The notes beneath the pieces are model-generated. The model was not told the origin of the DNA. It saw only the letters and a list, made by a program, of their open reading frames with translations, and searched no databases. Below are positions 1-12,158 of a DNA stretch of 53,707 bases, piece after piece. Source of the DNA: Chara braunii (lineage: Eukaryota; Streptophyta; Charophyceae; Charales; Characeae). The stretch lies in contig BFEA01000741.1 in assembly GCA_003427395.1 (NCBI GenBank), positions 292,554 to 346,260 on the forward strand, read 5' to 3'. Position 1 is the stretch's first letter, and every line of letters begins with the position of its first letter. Both the position numbers and the translations under genes were made by a program.

Positions 1-530
1 ACCCAAAAAAAAAAAAAAAAAAAAGTGGGGGGGATGTTGTGAATTTTGTCGAGCCGACTCTCCGCGCCGAGCACTTCTTACCCACAGGTCAACGGGCTTA
101 ATCAGTGAGCGCAGTAATAGTCAGTTGTTTGTCTTCGTGGTGTAATTCCCCTGGAGCAGCCTTCCTGTGAATTGTTGATTGATTGTTGATCGACTCCTTA
201 TACAATTTTCTTCTTGTCTCCAATTACCACCTGACTCAATTTTGACCTATTTTTCTCTTCACAAATTCAAGAAAGGGTAGACGAATCTTGCATGGCTGGT
301 TTTTAGGGGAGGGGGGATTGAGGTGGATCAACAGGGTGGTGGAGGGGAAATGCACACCGCACTTCTCTTGTCACCTGTTGTGCTGCTCGCAGCTCTCAGG
401 AGGGCTAGCATACCTCAGTCGGGCGCCCCACCCGGATCAGAGGACGTTCACCCTCCCTTTGCCTCCCTCCGGATTTGGAGCCGTGTTTATCCTTCCTCTG
501 CGTCGTTCTTCTACCTCGTCGCCGTCACCC
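1..530. other. Gene-free left edge with A and G runs
   Basis: The window opens with a run of about 20 A followed by a G run, which looks like a low-complexity contig edge or the poly-A of a retroposon. No coding signal is convincing; the short open frames here do not resemble any LINE or host module. Positions 460-505 are a diverged copy of 9362-9406, on the other side of the LINE inserted at 531-7915. Confidence 0.5.
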
Positions 531-549
531 TTTTTTTTTTTTTTTTTTT

Positions 550-820
550 AAACCTTGGCTGTTTATGAGCATCCCCCGTTTGTAGTAGCCTCCAGCTGCT
601 CCATCTATTGGTGGGGAGCTGCACCTGCTGGAAACCGGGTCCAACATCCCATTTTACATGAAAGGTACATACTGCTCAGAAAAATCAGGCTGCCAGCATT
701 GACTACCCCAATCGTAGGAAAGGGGGGTTAATTGAGCAGTAGAAGGATAAAGAAAAGAAACTCATACAGAACAAATATGTGAAAGGATGTGTATGTTAGC
801 GGAGTCCACCCCAGGGGACA
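550..820 (-). repeat. LINE 3' UTR with conserved tail (copy 1)
   Basis: This lies between the ORF2 C-terminus and the poly-A. The conserved core is 598-650. On the minus strand it reads GGGATGTTGGACCC then GGTTTCCAGCAGGTGC and CTCCCCACCAATAGATGG. The stem arms are TTGGA and TCCAG, with a U-G pair at the base, around a 7-nt loop. The same core sits beside poly-A tracts at 11.7, 22.6, 25.4, 28.7, 48.8 and 52.9 kb. Confidence 0.8.
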
Positions 821-3800
821 CTAGGGAGGAATTCCATATGATTGTGTATAAGTCAAGATACATGTATATGTATTCAGATGCATGTGGGTGTAAGGGAGAC
901 CGGTTAGGAGTTTTATCATCCAGGATAGAATCTCTGCCAGGGAAAGGGCATGAGGCGGGAACGGGTCTGGAAAGTCCGAGGGAGGGCGAAGTGGGAATGA
1001 GGGTTCTATGTTTGTCCAGTCTTTGAAAATTAAACGGTAGTCTCTTATATCTTTCAAATCCTGCTGTCCCTCTCCCCTATCCCCACTCCATTCCACTTTC
1101 GCAATCCATCCTTCTCTCTCTCCTCCTACCCGGTCTGTGCAGAATGTTGTAATCTGCCTCCTAACATCTCCGATTTGTCTAAAGAGGTATAACTGTGTTT
1201 TAGTGTCCAACCATCTTTGTGTGAGTTCAAAATGTACCTGCTGCTGGATCTGTACTGTGATTTCTCGTCCTTCCACTCTCACCTTTTCCATGGCCAGGGT
1301 GCATCTTTACCACCAAAGTGCCTATATCACCGCTCTCCTTCCAAGTCTGTACATATTCTCTACGAAGGTCGTGGCTGCTCCTGCCAGCGGCCAGTGGCCA
1401 GCCAATATGGCTTGCCAGGACCAGGGCCAGGGGATTGTCGTTTCCATTTTCCTCCATATGCGATCCCACCATCGCCAAATGAATTGGGCGATCGGGCATT
1501 GCATAAAAATATGTTTGATGGTCTCCACCTTCTTATGGAAAGGAAATAGACTCTGGCACCGCTGGCACCACGGAAGTGGCAGTCCTCTTTGTTCTTGATT
1601 AGTGTGGTCCGCCAACCAATCATTGGTTGGCAAACATCGGTGGACAATCTGCCACTACAGGGAGGTGATCTTCATAGGTTTAGATTTTTGTTCCTTGAAC
1701 CATTGGATCGGTGAAAGGAGGAACCGGTCCACATTTAGGTGCCTAGCCCATCGGTCGTTAACTGTGTCCCTCAGCCGCCTTTTGGGTCTGAGCATTTTGT
1801 AGGCTGATTTGACCGACAACTGGTGCAAACTGATGTGACCAACGTTGGGGCCTCCCCTCCTCTCGGGGTTTTCCATGTCCATTCCGCTAGATCCAGAGTC
1901 AGGTCCTGGATTGGTTTGAATGGCTGCAACACCACCCTCTTTCCCTTCTCTTCTATAACTCTCACTCTATACGTTGATGTTTTCTCTTTCCATTCAAAGG
2001 GGTCTCTATTTCCTTGGAGGGTGCCCGTTCTGGTGATAGTATAGTGTTCGACCAGGACTGTTTGAGATGAGACCATATGTATCTGGCCCACCCTCAGCGA
2101 GGTCTCCGTGCTTGTCACCCAATTGCCTGCTCTGAGAGTGGGGCTTTGTCTAACGATTTGGTACCACGCGAGTGGGATGGCTTCAATTAAGTGATCCAAA
2201 AATTCTGCTACGTGATGGCAGTACCATAGGTTTTGTCGCAACTGGTCTCCTGTTTTCCAGTCCCGTCTGTCATTGTCCCAGAGATCCCCAACCCCGAGTA
2301 CACCTCGTTTAACCCAACTCTTCCAGGGTAGGGATGAGCTTGTCATGACACAGCCACTCGAGCCCGTGATCCATTGATTTCCAAAGAGGGGTTGACGGTA
2401 AACTTCCTCCCAACGGTCGGGGTGGGTCCTGTCCAGGAGCGGGAGTCTATGCCAGGTATCTAGCAGAGATGGCCAAAAGTTGTCCATTGCCTGACCATCG
2501 TCATCCAACCCTTCCTTTCCTTGGGGGAGCTTGCGCGGAATCGTCCAAAAACGGTCCTCCAGCCATGTCAGTGGGTGGATCGTGTGGGGAGTTTCTGGGG
2601 CCAGCCGTGCCAGGTGCTCCAGAGCTAAAACGCACCACGGACACTGGGGGGTGAAAATAAGTTTTTTAACCCATTTTAATCGTAATCGTAATGCTTGCAC
2701 CTACGTGGCTGGGTCAATTATCCCCAAGCCTCCCTTGGCCTTAGGTTGGAGGATTGAATCCCACGCCACTCAGCTTATCACGTTGCTCTGCTCGTCGTCC
2801 CCCCTCCATAGGAAAGCTGCTGCCTATTTTCTTAGGCTCCTCAGAGCTGCTTTGCTCAATGGCCAAAGTAACGATTTATACCACAATGTTACAAGGATTA
2901 CATTGTTGATTATTAGAGCGCGGCCAAAAAAGGATGTATGCTTGTTTCTCCAGTTGTTTAGTTTTTGCTGAGTCGGAGCACTGGTCCACTCGTCATTTGT
3001 TGGTGGGTGTCCTTTTGTGGTCATGGTTACCCCTAGAATTCTTACTAGGGTCTCTAACGGCATCCATGTGATGCGCGGTGACTTTGGGGGCGACCCCCTT
3101 GATAGTGGATCCACCATCCTTGTGTTTTGCTCCCCCAGTTGACTGTCATGTCAGAGACCTTGGCAAACTTTTCCATCATTTGTTGAATTTCTTCCATGTT
3201 GCGATGCGTGGACTCCGCCATAATTGTGAGATCATCCGCAAAAAGGGAGCATACTGGGATTGCGTCCTCTAGAATGTGTGTGACACGGATTCTGGTGATG
3301 TTTTTATTTGCCCGAAGGTTGATAGTTAGTGCCTCCATAACGACAAAAAAAAGGACGGGGGCGACAGGGTCTCCCTGGTGGACTGACCGCTCCAGGCGTA
3401 AGGGTGGCGCCAGACATCTGTTGACTTGGACGTAGGTGGTTGCATTTTGGTGCAGGATTCGTATCCAGCACCTGAAATCTGGTCCAAAATTCATTTTTTC
3501 TAGACTTCTATCAAGGAACAGCCAGTCCACATGGTCGTAAACCTTTTTAACAGTCCACATGGTCGTAAACCTTTTCGAAATCAATGAACACAAAGGCTGC
3601 GTTTTGACGGGAGTGTCTTGTGAGTTGGAGTACTTCGTGGATTAACAAAATGTTCTCTTGTATATTTCTATTTTCCATGAAGCCGGTTTGGGAAGGATGA
3701 ATGATATCTTCCATTACCGGGATCATTCCGTTAGCCAAGGCCTTGGACAACATCTTGTATATTACTGTGAGCAGGGTGATAGGGCGGTAATTTCTAATAT

Positions 3801-5515
3801 CCATTTTGTCATTTTTTTTTATATAGGAGGGTCTGTATCACTTGTCCCACTCTTTCTCCCATCTCTCCTGTGAGCGATACTTTTGTAGAAGTCCATGACG
3901 TCTTGGCTTAGAAAGTCCCACGTGGTTTCCCAAAATTATTTAAGGAAGCCATCGATCCCAGCGTCTTTTCCTCCTTCATTTGCAGGAGAGCGGTCCATAT
4001 CTCCTGTTTGGAGAGTGAGGCTTCTAGGGATTCACGTTGTTCAGACGTCAGTGTTTTGTTAACTGGTTTCAAACAATCTTTTAATTAACAATTGTGGCAT
4101 ATCGCGTTCGACTTATCCACGTGCGAGGAGAAAAAGTCTTTATAAAAGTCGTATGTTATCTTAGTGCAACGAGCCGTGGTCACGGCCGGGGCCAAATCTC
4201 TGGCTTCCGGTTCGTAGAGTGCCTCGATCGTGGTCCTTTTGAGATGTTTTTTAGCTAGGCTAAAGAAATGGGAGTTCATCGCTCCTTATGTGGAGAATCT
4301 GGATAGCCTTGCCCTTGTTTGGGCTCCCTGCCATCGGTATTGTGCGTGCTTCAAAAACTGGGATTTCAAGTCAAGAATATGGGTTTGTAGCTCAGGGGTC
4401 CACGATTCTTGCCCTTGCGAGTTTTGCTTCTTCTCTGCGTCCATGAGGTTTTGCATTATTGTGATCTTTTGCTGGTGTCCCTGTGTAGCTAGATGTTTGG
4501 AGTAATTGTTGCATTTTTTTGCCATAAAAAAAGGTCGTTGTTGAACCATGTGATCTAAGAGTCTTGATGAAGGCGATAACCTTTCGAGAAGTCCCAAGCA
4601 TGCTGCAGGTATTTCTGGAAGGAATCAGACTGCAGTAGTGAGGTATTAAGTTTATAGTAGCTAGCACCCTAGTCAGACCATTTGCGAAAGGTCTAAACTG
4701 CCATACACATCTTGTGGTCCAAACCTAGGTATGGGCTAGTTGGCAGTATTGCTGCTACGGTGAACCCTCCTCCCAATTCCTCTGATGCCAAGATTAGATC
4801 GATTCGGGATTTAGACAGTCTGGCGGGATCATTGTTTTGAGTGCATGTCAAAACTTTTTCAAATGTGAAACTGCGCCTGAAGGTGTCACATAACGAAAGG
4901 GGAGTGCACAAGTCTTTCAACATCCGCTCATCCTCCTCTGCATTGTGTGCGGTAGAGGGGTGAACTTTCCATCGGTCTAGCCATCTATCCGGGGCGGCAT
5001 TGAAATCTCGTGCTAGGATTATCGGGATATCTGGAGTGGGGACCGTTTCAATTTTTTTGGAAAAGGTCCTTCTCTCACGGGTTGTGTTAGGGGCTTATAA
5101 AGATATTATGCACACCACTTCTAGTTCCAACATGCCCAACACCTTAACCCATAGTCCGCCCTCCTTATCCTCTTCCCAGCTGAGAATTTGTAAACGTGAT
5201 TTGGGCGGGATCCATATTGCCACCCGGCGCTCCCCGGGCTGGGGGCGAAGGCTTGGTAGCTTTGAAAGGGCCAAACTTGCTTGTGAGCCCTGTGGTCAGT
5301 GTGGTGGTCTGGGGTGTCCAATAGGTGGGATATCTGAATGCACACTACATCCGGCCATGTCCGTCCCCCGACCCCCCGCATTAAATTCCATAATGCATTT
5401 TTTTTTTCCGGGTTGCGGGATGCTAAACCATTTACAATAATCGATCTAATATCCAGGTTTGCCTGCTGGAGGGTGTGTTTCCATTTTTTGTTCCTAGTCC
5501 ATCGTATTTTGTTAG
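821..5515 (-). pseudogene. LINE ORF2 remnant (endonuclease-RT), copy 1
   Basis: The remnant encodes, in order, an AP-like endonuclease (about 5515-4690), a linker with WFNxG/KKC-type residues (about 4670-4085), a reverse transcriptase (about 3900-3054, with NYRPITLL, QTGF, FIDFEKVYDHVD and FADD near 3250-3230), the RT thumb/linker (2971-1771) and a zinc-ribbon of the zf-RVT type (about 1650-1320, WCQRC...IKHIFMQC). It ends at 821 with the family C-terminus WLGG...FPDPFPPH. Endonuclease positions that should be Asn (RSINVNGL in other copies) and Glu (QETHL) read Ile (RSIIVNGL, QISHL). A 27-bp direct duplication at about 3521-3575 repeats the YDHVD block of RT motif A. At least eight frame changes or stops separate the blocks, so no product is expected. 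Confidence 0.9.
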
Positions 5516-5533
5516 TCCCTTTGCTCCCTTATC

Positions 5534-7915
5534 TTATGCGTTTTGTAACGGTGACCACTCTTGTGTCTTCCAGTCTACCCCCTTATTGAGAGTATTTTTT
5601 TTTAATATAGTACAAATACATGTGAGGAGCTCATCAGTTGACCAGATGTCACTAGGTTTTATATTTAGTTGTTGGGTATCTAACAGTGTGTTATGTGTGT
5701 GCCATTGTAGACCTGCCTCCTTGTTGTCTTCGAATCTCACGTAGAGATCCTTGTAGGCCATCTTCAGGTTCTCTGATGATACGTTGATGGTGGCCCTTGC
5801 CCCCGGTTCGTAATGGCTTGTAATAAATTTGTAACCTCGTGGATCCGTAATGCCCCTTCCCTTCACATATGCCAACTGTGTAATGTCATTCCTCCATAGG
5901 TTGGGGCATATGGGTCCTCTGACTCAGCAGGTGAGAGGCCTAGTTCCCATTTTCCTGTCTTCCTCCCGATTGGGAACACCAACACTTTATCCCCCTCCGA
6001 CAGGCCTTTGTGGTACAACCCCTTTTCAATAAGGTGACGCATCTTTGACCGCTTTGAGAGCCCCATTTCCTCTGACGCCTCTGAGATGGCATCCTCTCCC
6101 TGTTTGGTTTGTACAGTGTGCGTGGCCAGTTGTGTATAATCAGGGGGTTGAGGAGGGGGTTTATCTGTGCAGCTCTCGGAAAGGTCTGGCGTTCTTGTCG
6201 TTGAGGGGGGATGAAATTTTTGGTGCACGATATTTCAGATTTTGCACAGCACCTGTTGCCAATCCGTGTTCGGGGATGGGTCTTGCCCCAAAGCTTGTTT
6301 CAGGCCAGGGCTCTCATGCAGCAGGGAAAATAGTTGTACGTAAGCCTCATCCCAGTATGACTCAGTTTGCCATGTGTACAGTCCCTGAAGTTGGGCAATT
6401 AACCATTTAGCCAGCCCCCTTGGCTTGGTCTCAACATCCACTTCCCCTTGTGACCCCCAAGCTTCGGGTATGCCATCCATCATCTCCTCATCTGGGGGGC
6501 CCTTCGGTGGTTCCCAATCCATTGGTTGGGGCCCAAAAGCTTGAACGAATGGGTCTGTATTGGGGAGGGGCTCTACCATCGCCAAAGGTCTTCCGGAAGG
6601 GTTCGTGTTGGGGGGGTGGTTCTTCTAGGGCCTGAATCCCTTGAGAAGGGTCCGATGCTACTACCCCCCCCGAGGTGTGTTGCCCGGTCTCCTGGTGGGT
6701 GCTAGAGCTCTCAACCCTTAAAATCCTTTGTTTCTCTCCCCCTTGGCCATTACATCCCTTCCCTGTTCCTCCTCGCCTCCCCCTCCTCCTCCCACCCCCT
6801 CCTCCTCCCACCCCCTCCTCCTAGGCTCCTCCCACCCGCTCTTTGTTCGTCCATTCGCTATTGCCTCCGACGGGGCTCTTCGGGCTCCCTTGTGTTTTGC
6901 CCATCCCTCCCCCTATGTGCTCGTTCTGTCCTACTTCCCCTGGCTGTTGTTTGGTTGCTTGTTCGTCCTCTGTTTCTGTTGTGCTTGTTATGGCCTGGAA
7001 TATGCTGTCTAGCATGTCGGGGTCGACTTGTTTGTCGATTTGTTTGTTTTGGTTTTGCATTATTCCAGGCTTGCTGGAGTGTGTTTTTTTCTTCGGGGCC
7101 GAGGTTTTCCATAATCCTCCCAGGTTTGACGGGGTGATGAAATCTTGAGGCATGGGCTCTGTCCGGGCCCAGTCCCCACTGCTTCTGACGTGCTCTGTTT
7201 TTTGTGGGCTAGTGCATCGTTTCCCTTAGGGGGAGAATGTAAGGGATTGAGGGTCTCGTCCATCTGTGCCTCCACCGATTTAGGGGGATCCATTGGTCTG
7301 GTAGTTTGGTATTCCAATCTACCACTTCCCCTTTTTCCCATTCCCATCCTCTCACCCCACCTCCTTCTTTGGGTCCATCCACATATACCCATCCTTTGTG
7401 CCCTGCGTCTATCGTTCTCCACCAGGTGTCTTTGAACGGATCGTGCAACAAGCATCTTGTGGATCTGATTCTTTTGGTCGGGTGGTGGGGGCAGTCAGAT
7501 TCCATCGGGAGATGACTGTATGCTTGGCATTTAAAACACCACGGCCTTGTTTTATGTGCGGTGTGGATTTTGAAATCCCTCCCTCCCACTCGAAAGAGGA
7601 TCACATCATCAATGGTAAAAAGGTGATCTTTCGGTAGGTCCCAGGGCCACCATAAGATAGTCATCCCTTGGAGCCACGTGCGGGGGTCAATAAAATCAAC
7701 AATCTCATATTTTTTAGCTCATTCTTGCACGAAATCCCCTTGAATCTCGATGGGCACATACTGAAATTCCACCCAATAATGTTCCATCATTAGTTGGTCC
7801 CACTTTTCCTCTAGTCTTTGTTTTTTCGGGGGGGACCAGGGGAAGATCGGGACCTCCGCGCGCCCACAACGTATGCTCCGTCATGTGTCCGTGATTCGCT
7901 TGTCAGGGGTTGAGG
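5534..7915 (-). pseudogene. LINE ORF1 remnant, copy 1
   Basis: Fragments in several frames match the long ORF1 of the other copies. These are the end of the N-terminal domain (EHYWVEF..VPIEIQ, about 7780-7740), a knuckle CFKCQAYSHLPMESDC with CX2CX4HX6C spacing (about 7560-7510), the block HDPFKDTWWRTIDAGHKGWVY (about 7450-7390), the AFGPQPM block followed by a helical WLIAQL...LFSLLHES block (about 6560-6290), and the C-terminal domain GKWELGLS...LYVRFEDNKEAGL (about 5970-5560). A TGA at 6235-6237 replaces a Trp codon that copy 3 (28565-36990) keeps. ORF1 ends about 20 bp upstream of ORF2. A nucleic-acid binding chaperone role is inferred from family position. Confidence 0.85.
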
Positions 7916-9799
7916 GCATGGGGGGGAGAGAGTCAAGAGGGGTAAGGGGTGATAGTGTATGAGAGGGGCGAGGGATGCAAAATTTTGGGGTGTCGGTCGA
8001 GACGATACCAGAGAATTGAGATCAGGATGGGGGGCAGGGGATGTGGGCGGAGGTTGGGCGGAGGTTGAGGACGGATTGCAGTGGGGATCGGATCAAGAGG
8101 GGGGCCGAAATAAGCGAAGGTTGAGGACGGGGGGGACGGCGAGGTATTGGCGGGGTGAGAGGATGGAAGGAGGGTCGATTCTGAGAAGGGGGACATGTCA
8201 GAAGGGGTGGATTGAGGGAGTTCGAGCCGAGGGGGCTTGGGGTTGTGACAGAGTGTGGAGATCGGGATCTGGGGTGAAAGTTGAGGGAAGGGGGGACAGG
8301 AATACGGGGGCAAGGGTAACGTGAGGCAGGGTGGGGGAGATGGGGATCTGGGGCGGAAAAAAGGGAGGGGCGAGTTCGTAACAGGAGCGTAACGGGGGCG
8401 GGGTGACATGAGGTGATCAGAATTGGGGGGGTTCGAGTCGGAGGGTGGGGGGTGAGAAAAAGGCAGAGTAGGTGGTGGTGAGAGAGGGGAGGAGGGTCGA
8501 GGTGGTGGACGCTGTACACGGGAGGTAGATAGTGGTGGGAGAGGGGAGGGAGGATCGAGGGAATGGACGCAGTAAAAGGGAGGAGGGTTAGTACATACCT
8601 CTTGGGATCTTCCTCTTCTTTCAACGGGGGGTTTCCCTGGGGCCCCAAAGGACAGAGAAAAGTAGCCTAGAGCCTTCTCGTCGTTTGATCCTCCTGGCTG
8701 TCTCAAAGATGCATGTAGTACACCGTTTGGTCCTTTCCACCGGTTGAGAGCGTCCCAAAGGCAATATTCCCCTCCTTATCGTATCTCCCTTGTTGCCGAA
8801 GTAAACTCTCCTTATCGCATCTCCCCTTGTTGCCGAAGTAAACTCACCATTATCCCCATATGCCTTCCTATCTTCACCCGTTCCGAAGCCCCCTCATCTT
8901 TACTCTTTGTTTCCGCCTCTGTCACGCCGCAATCGACGATTCTCTACTTAATTCCTTTCTGTCGCCGTCGCGCCAAAGAGCCAGGTTGCGCAAGGGTCAT
9001 GTTCACCTGAGCGTGGACCAGATATCATCCACGCCACCACCCTTGCTTCATGATGGCGCCGACCGCCGTGCCGCTTTTCCGCAACCCACATCACTTTCTC
9101 TTCTCACAGCGGCTATGGCGACCAGCCGGTGCTCCTCCTCCTCCTCGTCGTGGACCCGCCGCGACGCCGGCACCGAATTAGCGCGACCTCGATTTGGGCA
9201 ATACTCTAGCCCCCCTTCTGCTGTCGCCCTCACCTTCTAACTCTTCCCTCCCTCGCAATATTGCCTTGTGCTGTTGCTTACCTTACCGTCCCTTGCGTGG
9301 CATCCCTCCTCTCACTCCTCAACTGTGGTATCCCAACCCCCACCTCACCTCCTCCTCCCCTTGCCTCCTTCCGGATTTGGAGCCATATTTATTCTTCCCC
9401 TGCGTCCACACCCCCACCTTCTCGCTCTTCCCTCCCTCGTAATCTTGCCTTGTGCAGATGTCTCCTCCTCCTCGCTATTTGTATCGCCCAACCCAATTAC
9501 CCGTTCTTTGTGGCTTACCCGTCTCTATCCCTTTCTTCTATGGATCAGCCCTGATCGGCTCTGGTCATGTGAGCGGCGATTTTCCTTGTTGACCGCCTCT
9601 AAACATCTCGTGCTAATCCTCCTTTGTGTCGACGTGGCGTGCCGGCTATCAGAGTCCTCCCAGCTTTCACCCGCTATGGCTTCTCCCGACCACCATGTGT
9701 GTCAGATGTCCCCTTGACGTTCAGCGGAACAACGTATCCATCCGCCATATGACCATGAGGATGGCCAGACAGTGCGTTTCAGTCACATAATATCGATGT
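7916..9799. other. Gene-free GA/CT-rich spacer
   Basis: 7916-8650 is strongly purine-rich on the plus strand; the long proline-rich frame on the minus strand (8706-7933) is a composition artefact. 8772-8843 is a 36-37 bp direct duplication (CTCCTTATCG...GCCGAAGTAAACTC, twice). 9362-9406 is a roughly 45-bp diverged copy of 460-505, flanking copy 1 on the opposite side. The CT-rich frames at 8860-9720 carry no recognisable domain. Confidence 0.5.
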
Positions 9800-10176
9800 T
9801 GAGGTGGGGCTGCCATCTTTCATTCACCACAACATCTCGCAGCACCCTTCTAGTTCTCTGTGTGGAGTATGCCCGAAGGCCGCCAAGGAGTAAATGCTGG
9901 CGGCACGTCTACCGTGTTCCCGCACCTCCATTACTCGGGGTCCAGAGGCAGATCTGCCACTGGTGTCTCTGGATGAAAGGCCCTCCATCCCTCCCCCTCC
10001 GCCAGCACCCAGATACGGTAGATCCCAGATTTGGCCTCCCAGGTGAAAGCCCTGTTGCTTCCCCCCAGCATGCCATCCCTTCCCACCCGGAACCTCTCCA
10101 CCAATATATCGTTGGGTCGTGCCATCTGAACCACCCCCCACCTGCTCCTGGTTCCCTGGCAGCCCCACCCGATCAT
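9800..10176 (-). pseudogene. LINE ORF2 fragment (post-RT linker)
   Basis: The minus strand encodes YRIWVLAEGEGWRAFHPE and then a PLDPE segment. This matches the linker between RT and zinc-ribbon in copy 4 (40094-48320), where the block is YRIRV...KGWRAFHPEIPIPELPLDPAEW. No RT core or zinc-ribbon is attached, and the fragment has no poly-A, so it is an isolated piece rather than a fresh insertion. The frame shifts after the PLDPE segment. Confidence 0.75.
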
Positions 10177-10359
10177 CTCAACACCGCTGTTTACTTATTC
10201 AGAGTAGGGAAAGGGTCTCGGCTGGTGCTTTATTCGCGATGTTCATGGGAGGGGCTCCTCGACGTGTATCTACTACCTTTTTCCCCTGAGCATAACGCAT
10301 ATACCTTGTACTCAAGTTTTCAAAGAATTCAAAAAATTCAAAAAAAATCAACTAAAATA

Positions 10360-10520
10360 GAATAGATTCAATAGAACGCAAAAAATGCGCTGTATTCGAA
10401 AAGTAGGGCTATTCGAATAGAAGACATGTGCATTTTCTTCGAATAGAACGCACCCTCTGTGTTCTATTCGGATAGAATGAACCCGAGGCGTTGCATTCGT
10501 TTACAGTGCATATGCATTAT
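10360..10520. repeat. Cluster of TTCGAATAGAACGC-type motifs
   Basis: Variants of the palindromic core ATTCGAAT followed by AGAACGC recur at about 10365, 10396, 10409, 10437 and 10474, in both orientations. The same motif lies in the left arm of the foldback at 10644-10754, so the two regions are probably parts of one element family. There is no coding potential. Confidence 0.5.
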
Positions 10521-10643
10521 GTTCGGGGGAAGAAGGTAGTCTCTCCTTAGGGTCTTACTGTCCTACTGTTTGGGCTTGTTGACGCTGTGCTCCTCTCAGC
10601 CACTTGCTGTCTGATAGGCTTGTACGCCTTGAGCACTGTGGCC

Positions 10644-10754
10644 CTACCGTCTTCACCCGAATAGAACGCCCGGTCATTATCGCTGCATCTGGACCGAAAG
10701 TTGTGCAAAATACAGCTATAATGACTGGGCATTCTATTTGGGTGAAGACGGTAG
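10644..10754. repeat. Foldback / MITE-like element 1
   Basis: The two 37-bp arms (10644-10680 and 10718-10754) are inverted copies with three mismatches, separated by a 37-bp spacer. The arms start CTACCGTCTTCACCC and contain AATAGAACGCCC. The size and structure fit a small non-autonomous DNA transposon or a hairpin-forming repeat. I see no certain target-site duplication. Confidence 0.75.
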
Positions 10755-11590
10755 TTAGTTAGTTCGTCTGATTTACCTCAGATTTCTCTAAGTCTGCCTC
10801 TGGTGCTTCGGCGTCCCCACGGGGGGGGGGGCGGGGGGGTTGCTTTACCAACTTTTCCTCTCTCTATCAAGTAACCTACGGAGGAGCATTCTGAAAAACC
10901 TGGTTCTGGATAGTCCTGTTCCATCTGTTTGCAGTGGATTCTGCTAAAACCCTAAGCCCTAAACCCTGGGAACACCCTGTCGTAAACCCTCTATCCCTGT
11001 CTGCGAGCCTGAGTTGCTGGATGGTTAGTTGTAAATTGTAATGCTGTAAGCGCATGCCTGGCATCCTCAGAATGAAGTTGCTTGTAGTGCCCAACTCTAT
11101 GTGGGGAGATGGCTTGATGCGAGAATGGTTTGGACTGTTCTGTTCAGGGAGGTGTGAGTGTCGGAGGCGGCAAGCGGTGTGGAGGGTAGATGTTAAGGAG
11201 GCAACTGATATCTTGAGGAGGATGTCGCTGGCAGGTGGGATAATGGGTTTGTTGCGAGGGAGGAGGTATGAGGTGGAGTGAGGTGGTTGACTCCTGCGGA
11301 TAAGAGCCATTTCTTTACCGGTGTGTCTGGTGTGCCTACAAGTGGTCGAGTCGTGGGAATTTGAGGAGCACGTCTAGGATTTGATTCCTGCTTGAGTGAG
11401 TTGGGCAATATTAGCTAGTCTTTCTCTCCCCCGTTATTAGGCCTAGGTTGTGGTTGCGTAGTCTGTAGGTGGTGAATCTTTTGACTAATTCCTCGGATAA
11501 TAATAATAATAAAAAAAAAAAAAAAAAAAAAAAGTCAGATCTTCCGAATGGTTGAGAGGAGCAAGGAGGGCGGAGAAGTGGTGAATCCTG
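10755..11590. other. Gene-free spacer with telomere-like motif
   Basis: A C-rich/G-run tract lies at about 10819-10840. Positions 10944-10968 read as degenerate CCCTAAA-type repeats (AAACCCTAAGCCCTAAACCC), the plant-type telomere unit, in an interstitial position. An A run follows an AAT repeat at about 11500-11533. The 144-codon minus frame at 11310-10876 has no recognisable motif and is not called. Confidence 0.45.
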
Positions 11591-11745
11591 TTTTTTTTTT
11601 TTTTTTTGGATTGAAAATCAGGTGGATGGGCCTCTGGAAAGAAGTGGTAAGAGCATCTTCCTGTCTGAGACCTCACCCTGTTGATTGCTCCGTTCCAAGG
11701 GAGCTGCACCTGCTGGAAACGGGGTCCAGCGTCCCTGATTGACAG
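11591..11745 (-). repeat. Solo LINE/SINE 3' tail beside poly-A
   Basis: Plus-strand T run at 11591-11607, then the tail core at 11699-11737. Minus-strand stem arms are CTGGA and TCCAG with loop CCCCGTT, followed by GCAGGTGCAGCTCC. No LINE ORF is attached, so this is a severely 5'-truncated LINE or a short parasitic element. Confidence 0.7.
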
Positions 11746-12155
11746 TAGAAGAAACAGTGGCAATGGGGCATTGGTTCTGAATGAATGCATCTAGAAGGGT
11801 CAGGTCCCGCCTTCCCCCCCCCCCCCCCCTTCTACTGCACGTTCTAGCATGTAGTAACTGTGTAACACATTTTATGCCCCTAGCCTTAATGCCTTTGACA
11901 CTACTCGTCACTGATTACAACTAGAGGAATCCCCTAACATCAGGCTTCAATGTATAGCCTCCTTTTGCCTTCGCCATGTGCCTGGTCCCTGCTGGCGACT
12001 GATGGTAATCTACGGTTTCGGTGGCTTTTCTGCATTGCTGAGGGGATGCCCTGCCTGGCTGGTCCCTTGTTCTTTTTGGTAAGGGCTCCTTTCCTGAATC
12101 TGCGTCAGGCGCTGTTACACTGGCCTCCCACCTGCAATTGCTGCCTGTTGGGGGA

Positions 12156-12158
<3 letters not shown>

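Larger units (their letters stand above)
531..7915 (-). mobile_element. Decayed near-full-length L1-like LINE (copy 1)
   Basis: On the minus strand the order is ORF1 remnant (7915-5534), ORF2 remnant (about 5515-821), 3' UTR and tail (820-550), then poly-A, seen as T on the plus strand at 531-549. Both ORFs are cut by many frameshifts and stops but align block by block to the better copies at 28565-36990 and 40094-48320. The 5' end stops inside the ORF1 N-terminal domain near 7915, after which the sequence changes abruptly to GA-rich DNA, so the copy is 5' truncated. Loss of endonuclease catalytic residues and a tandem duplication inside the RT show that it is dead. I saw no clear short target-site duplication. 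Confidence 0.9.

Noticed and set aside
7933-8706. 257-codon proline-rich minus-strand frame
   Set aside because: It lies in GA-rich DNA, other frames in the same region are also open, and it has no domain or LINE similarity; it is a composition artefact.
10876-11310. 144-codon minus-strand frame
   Set aside because: No motif, no splice context that fits the host gene modules, and it overlaps telomere-like repeats.
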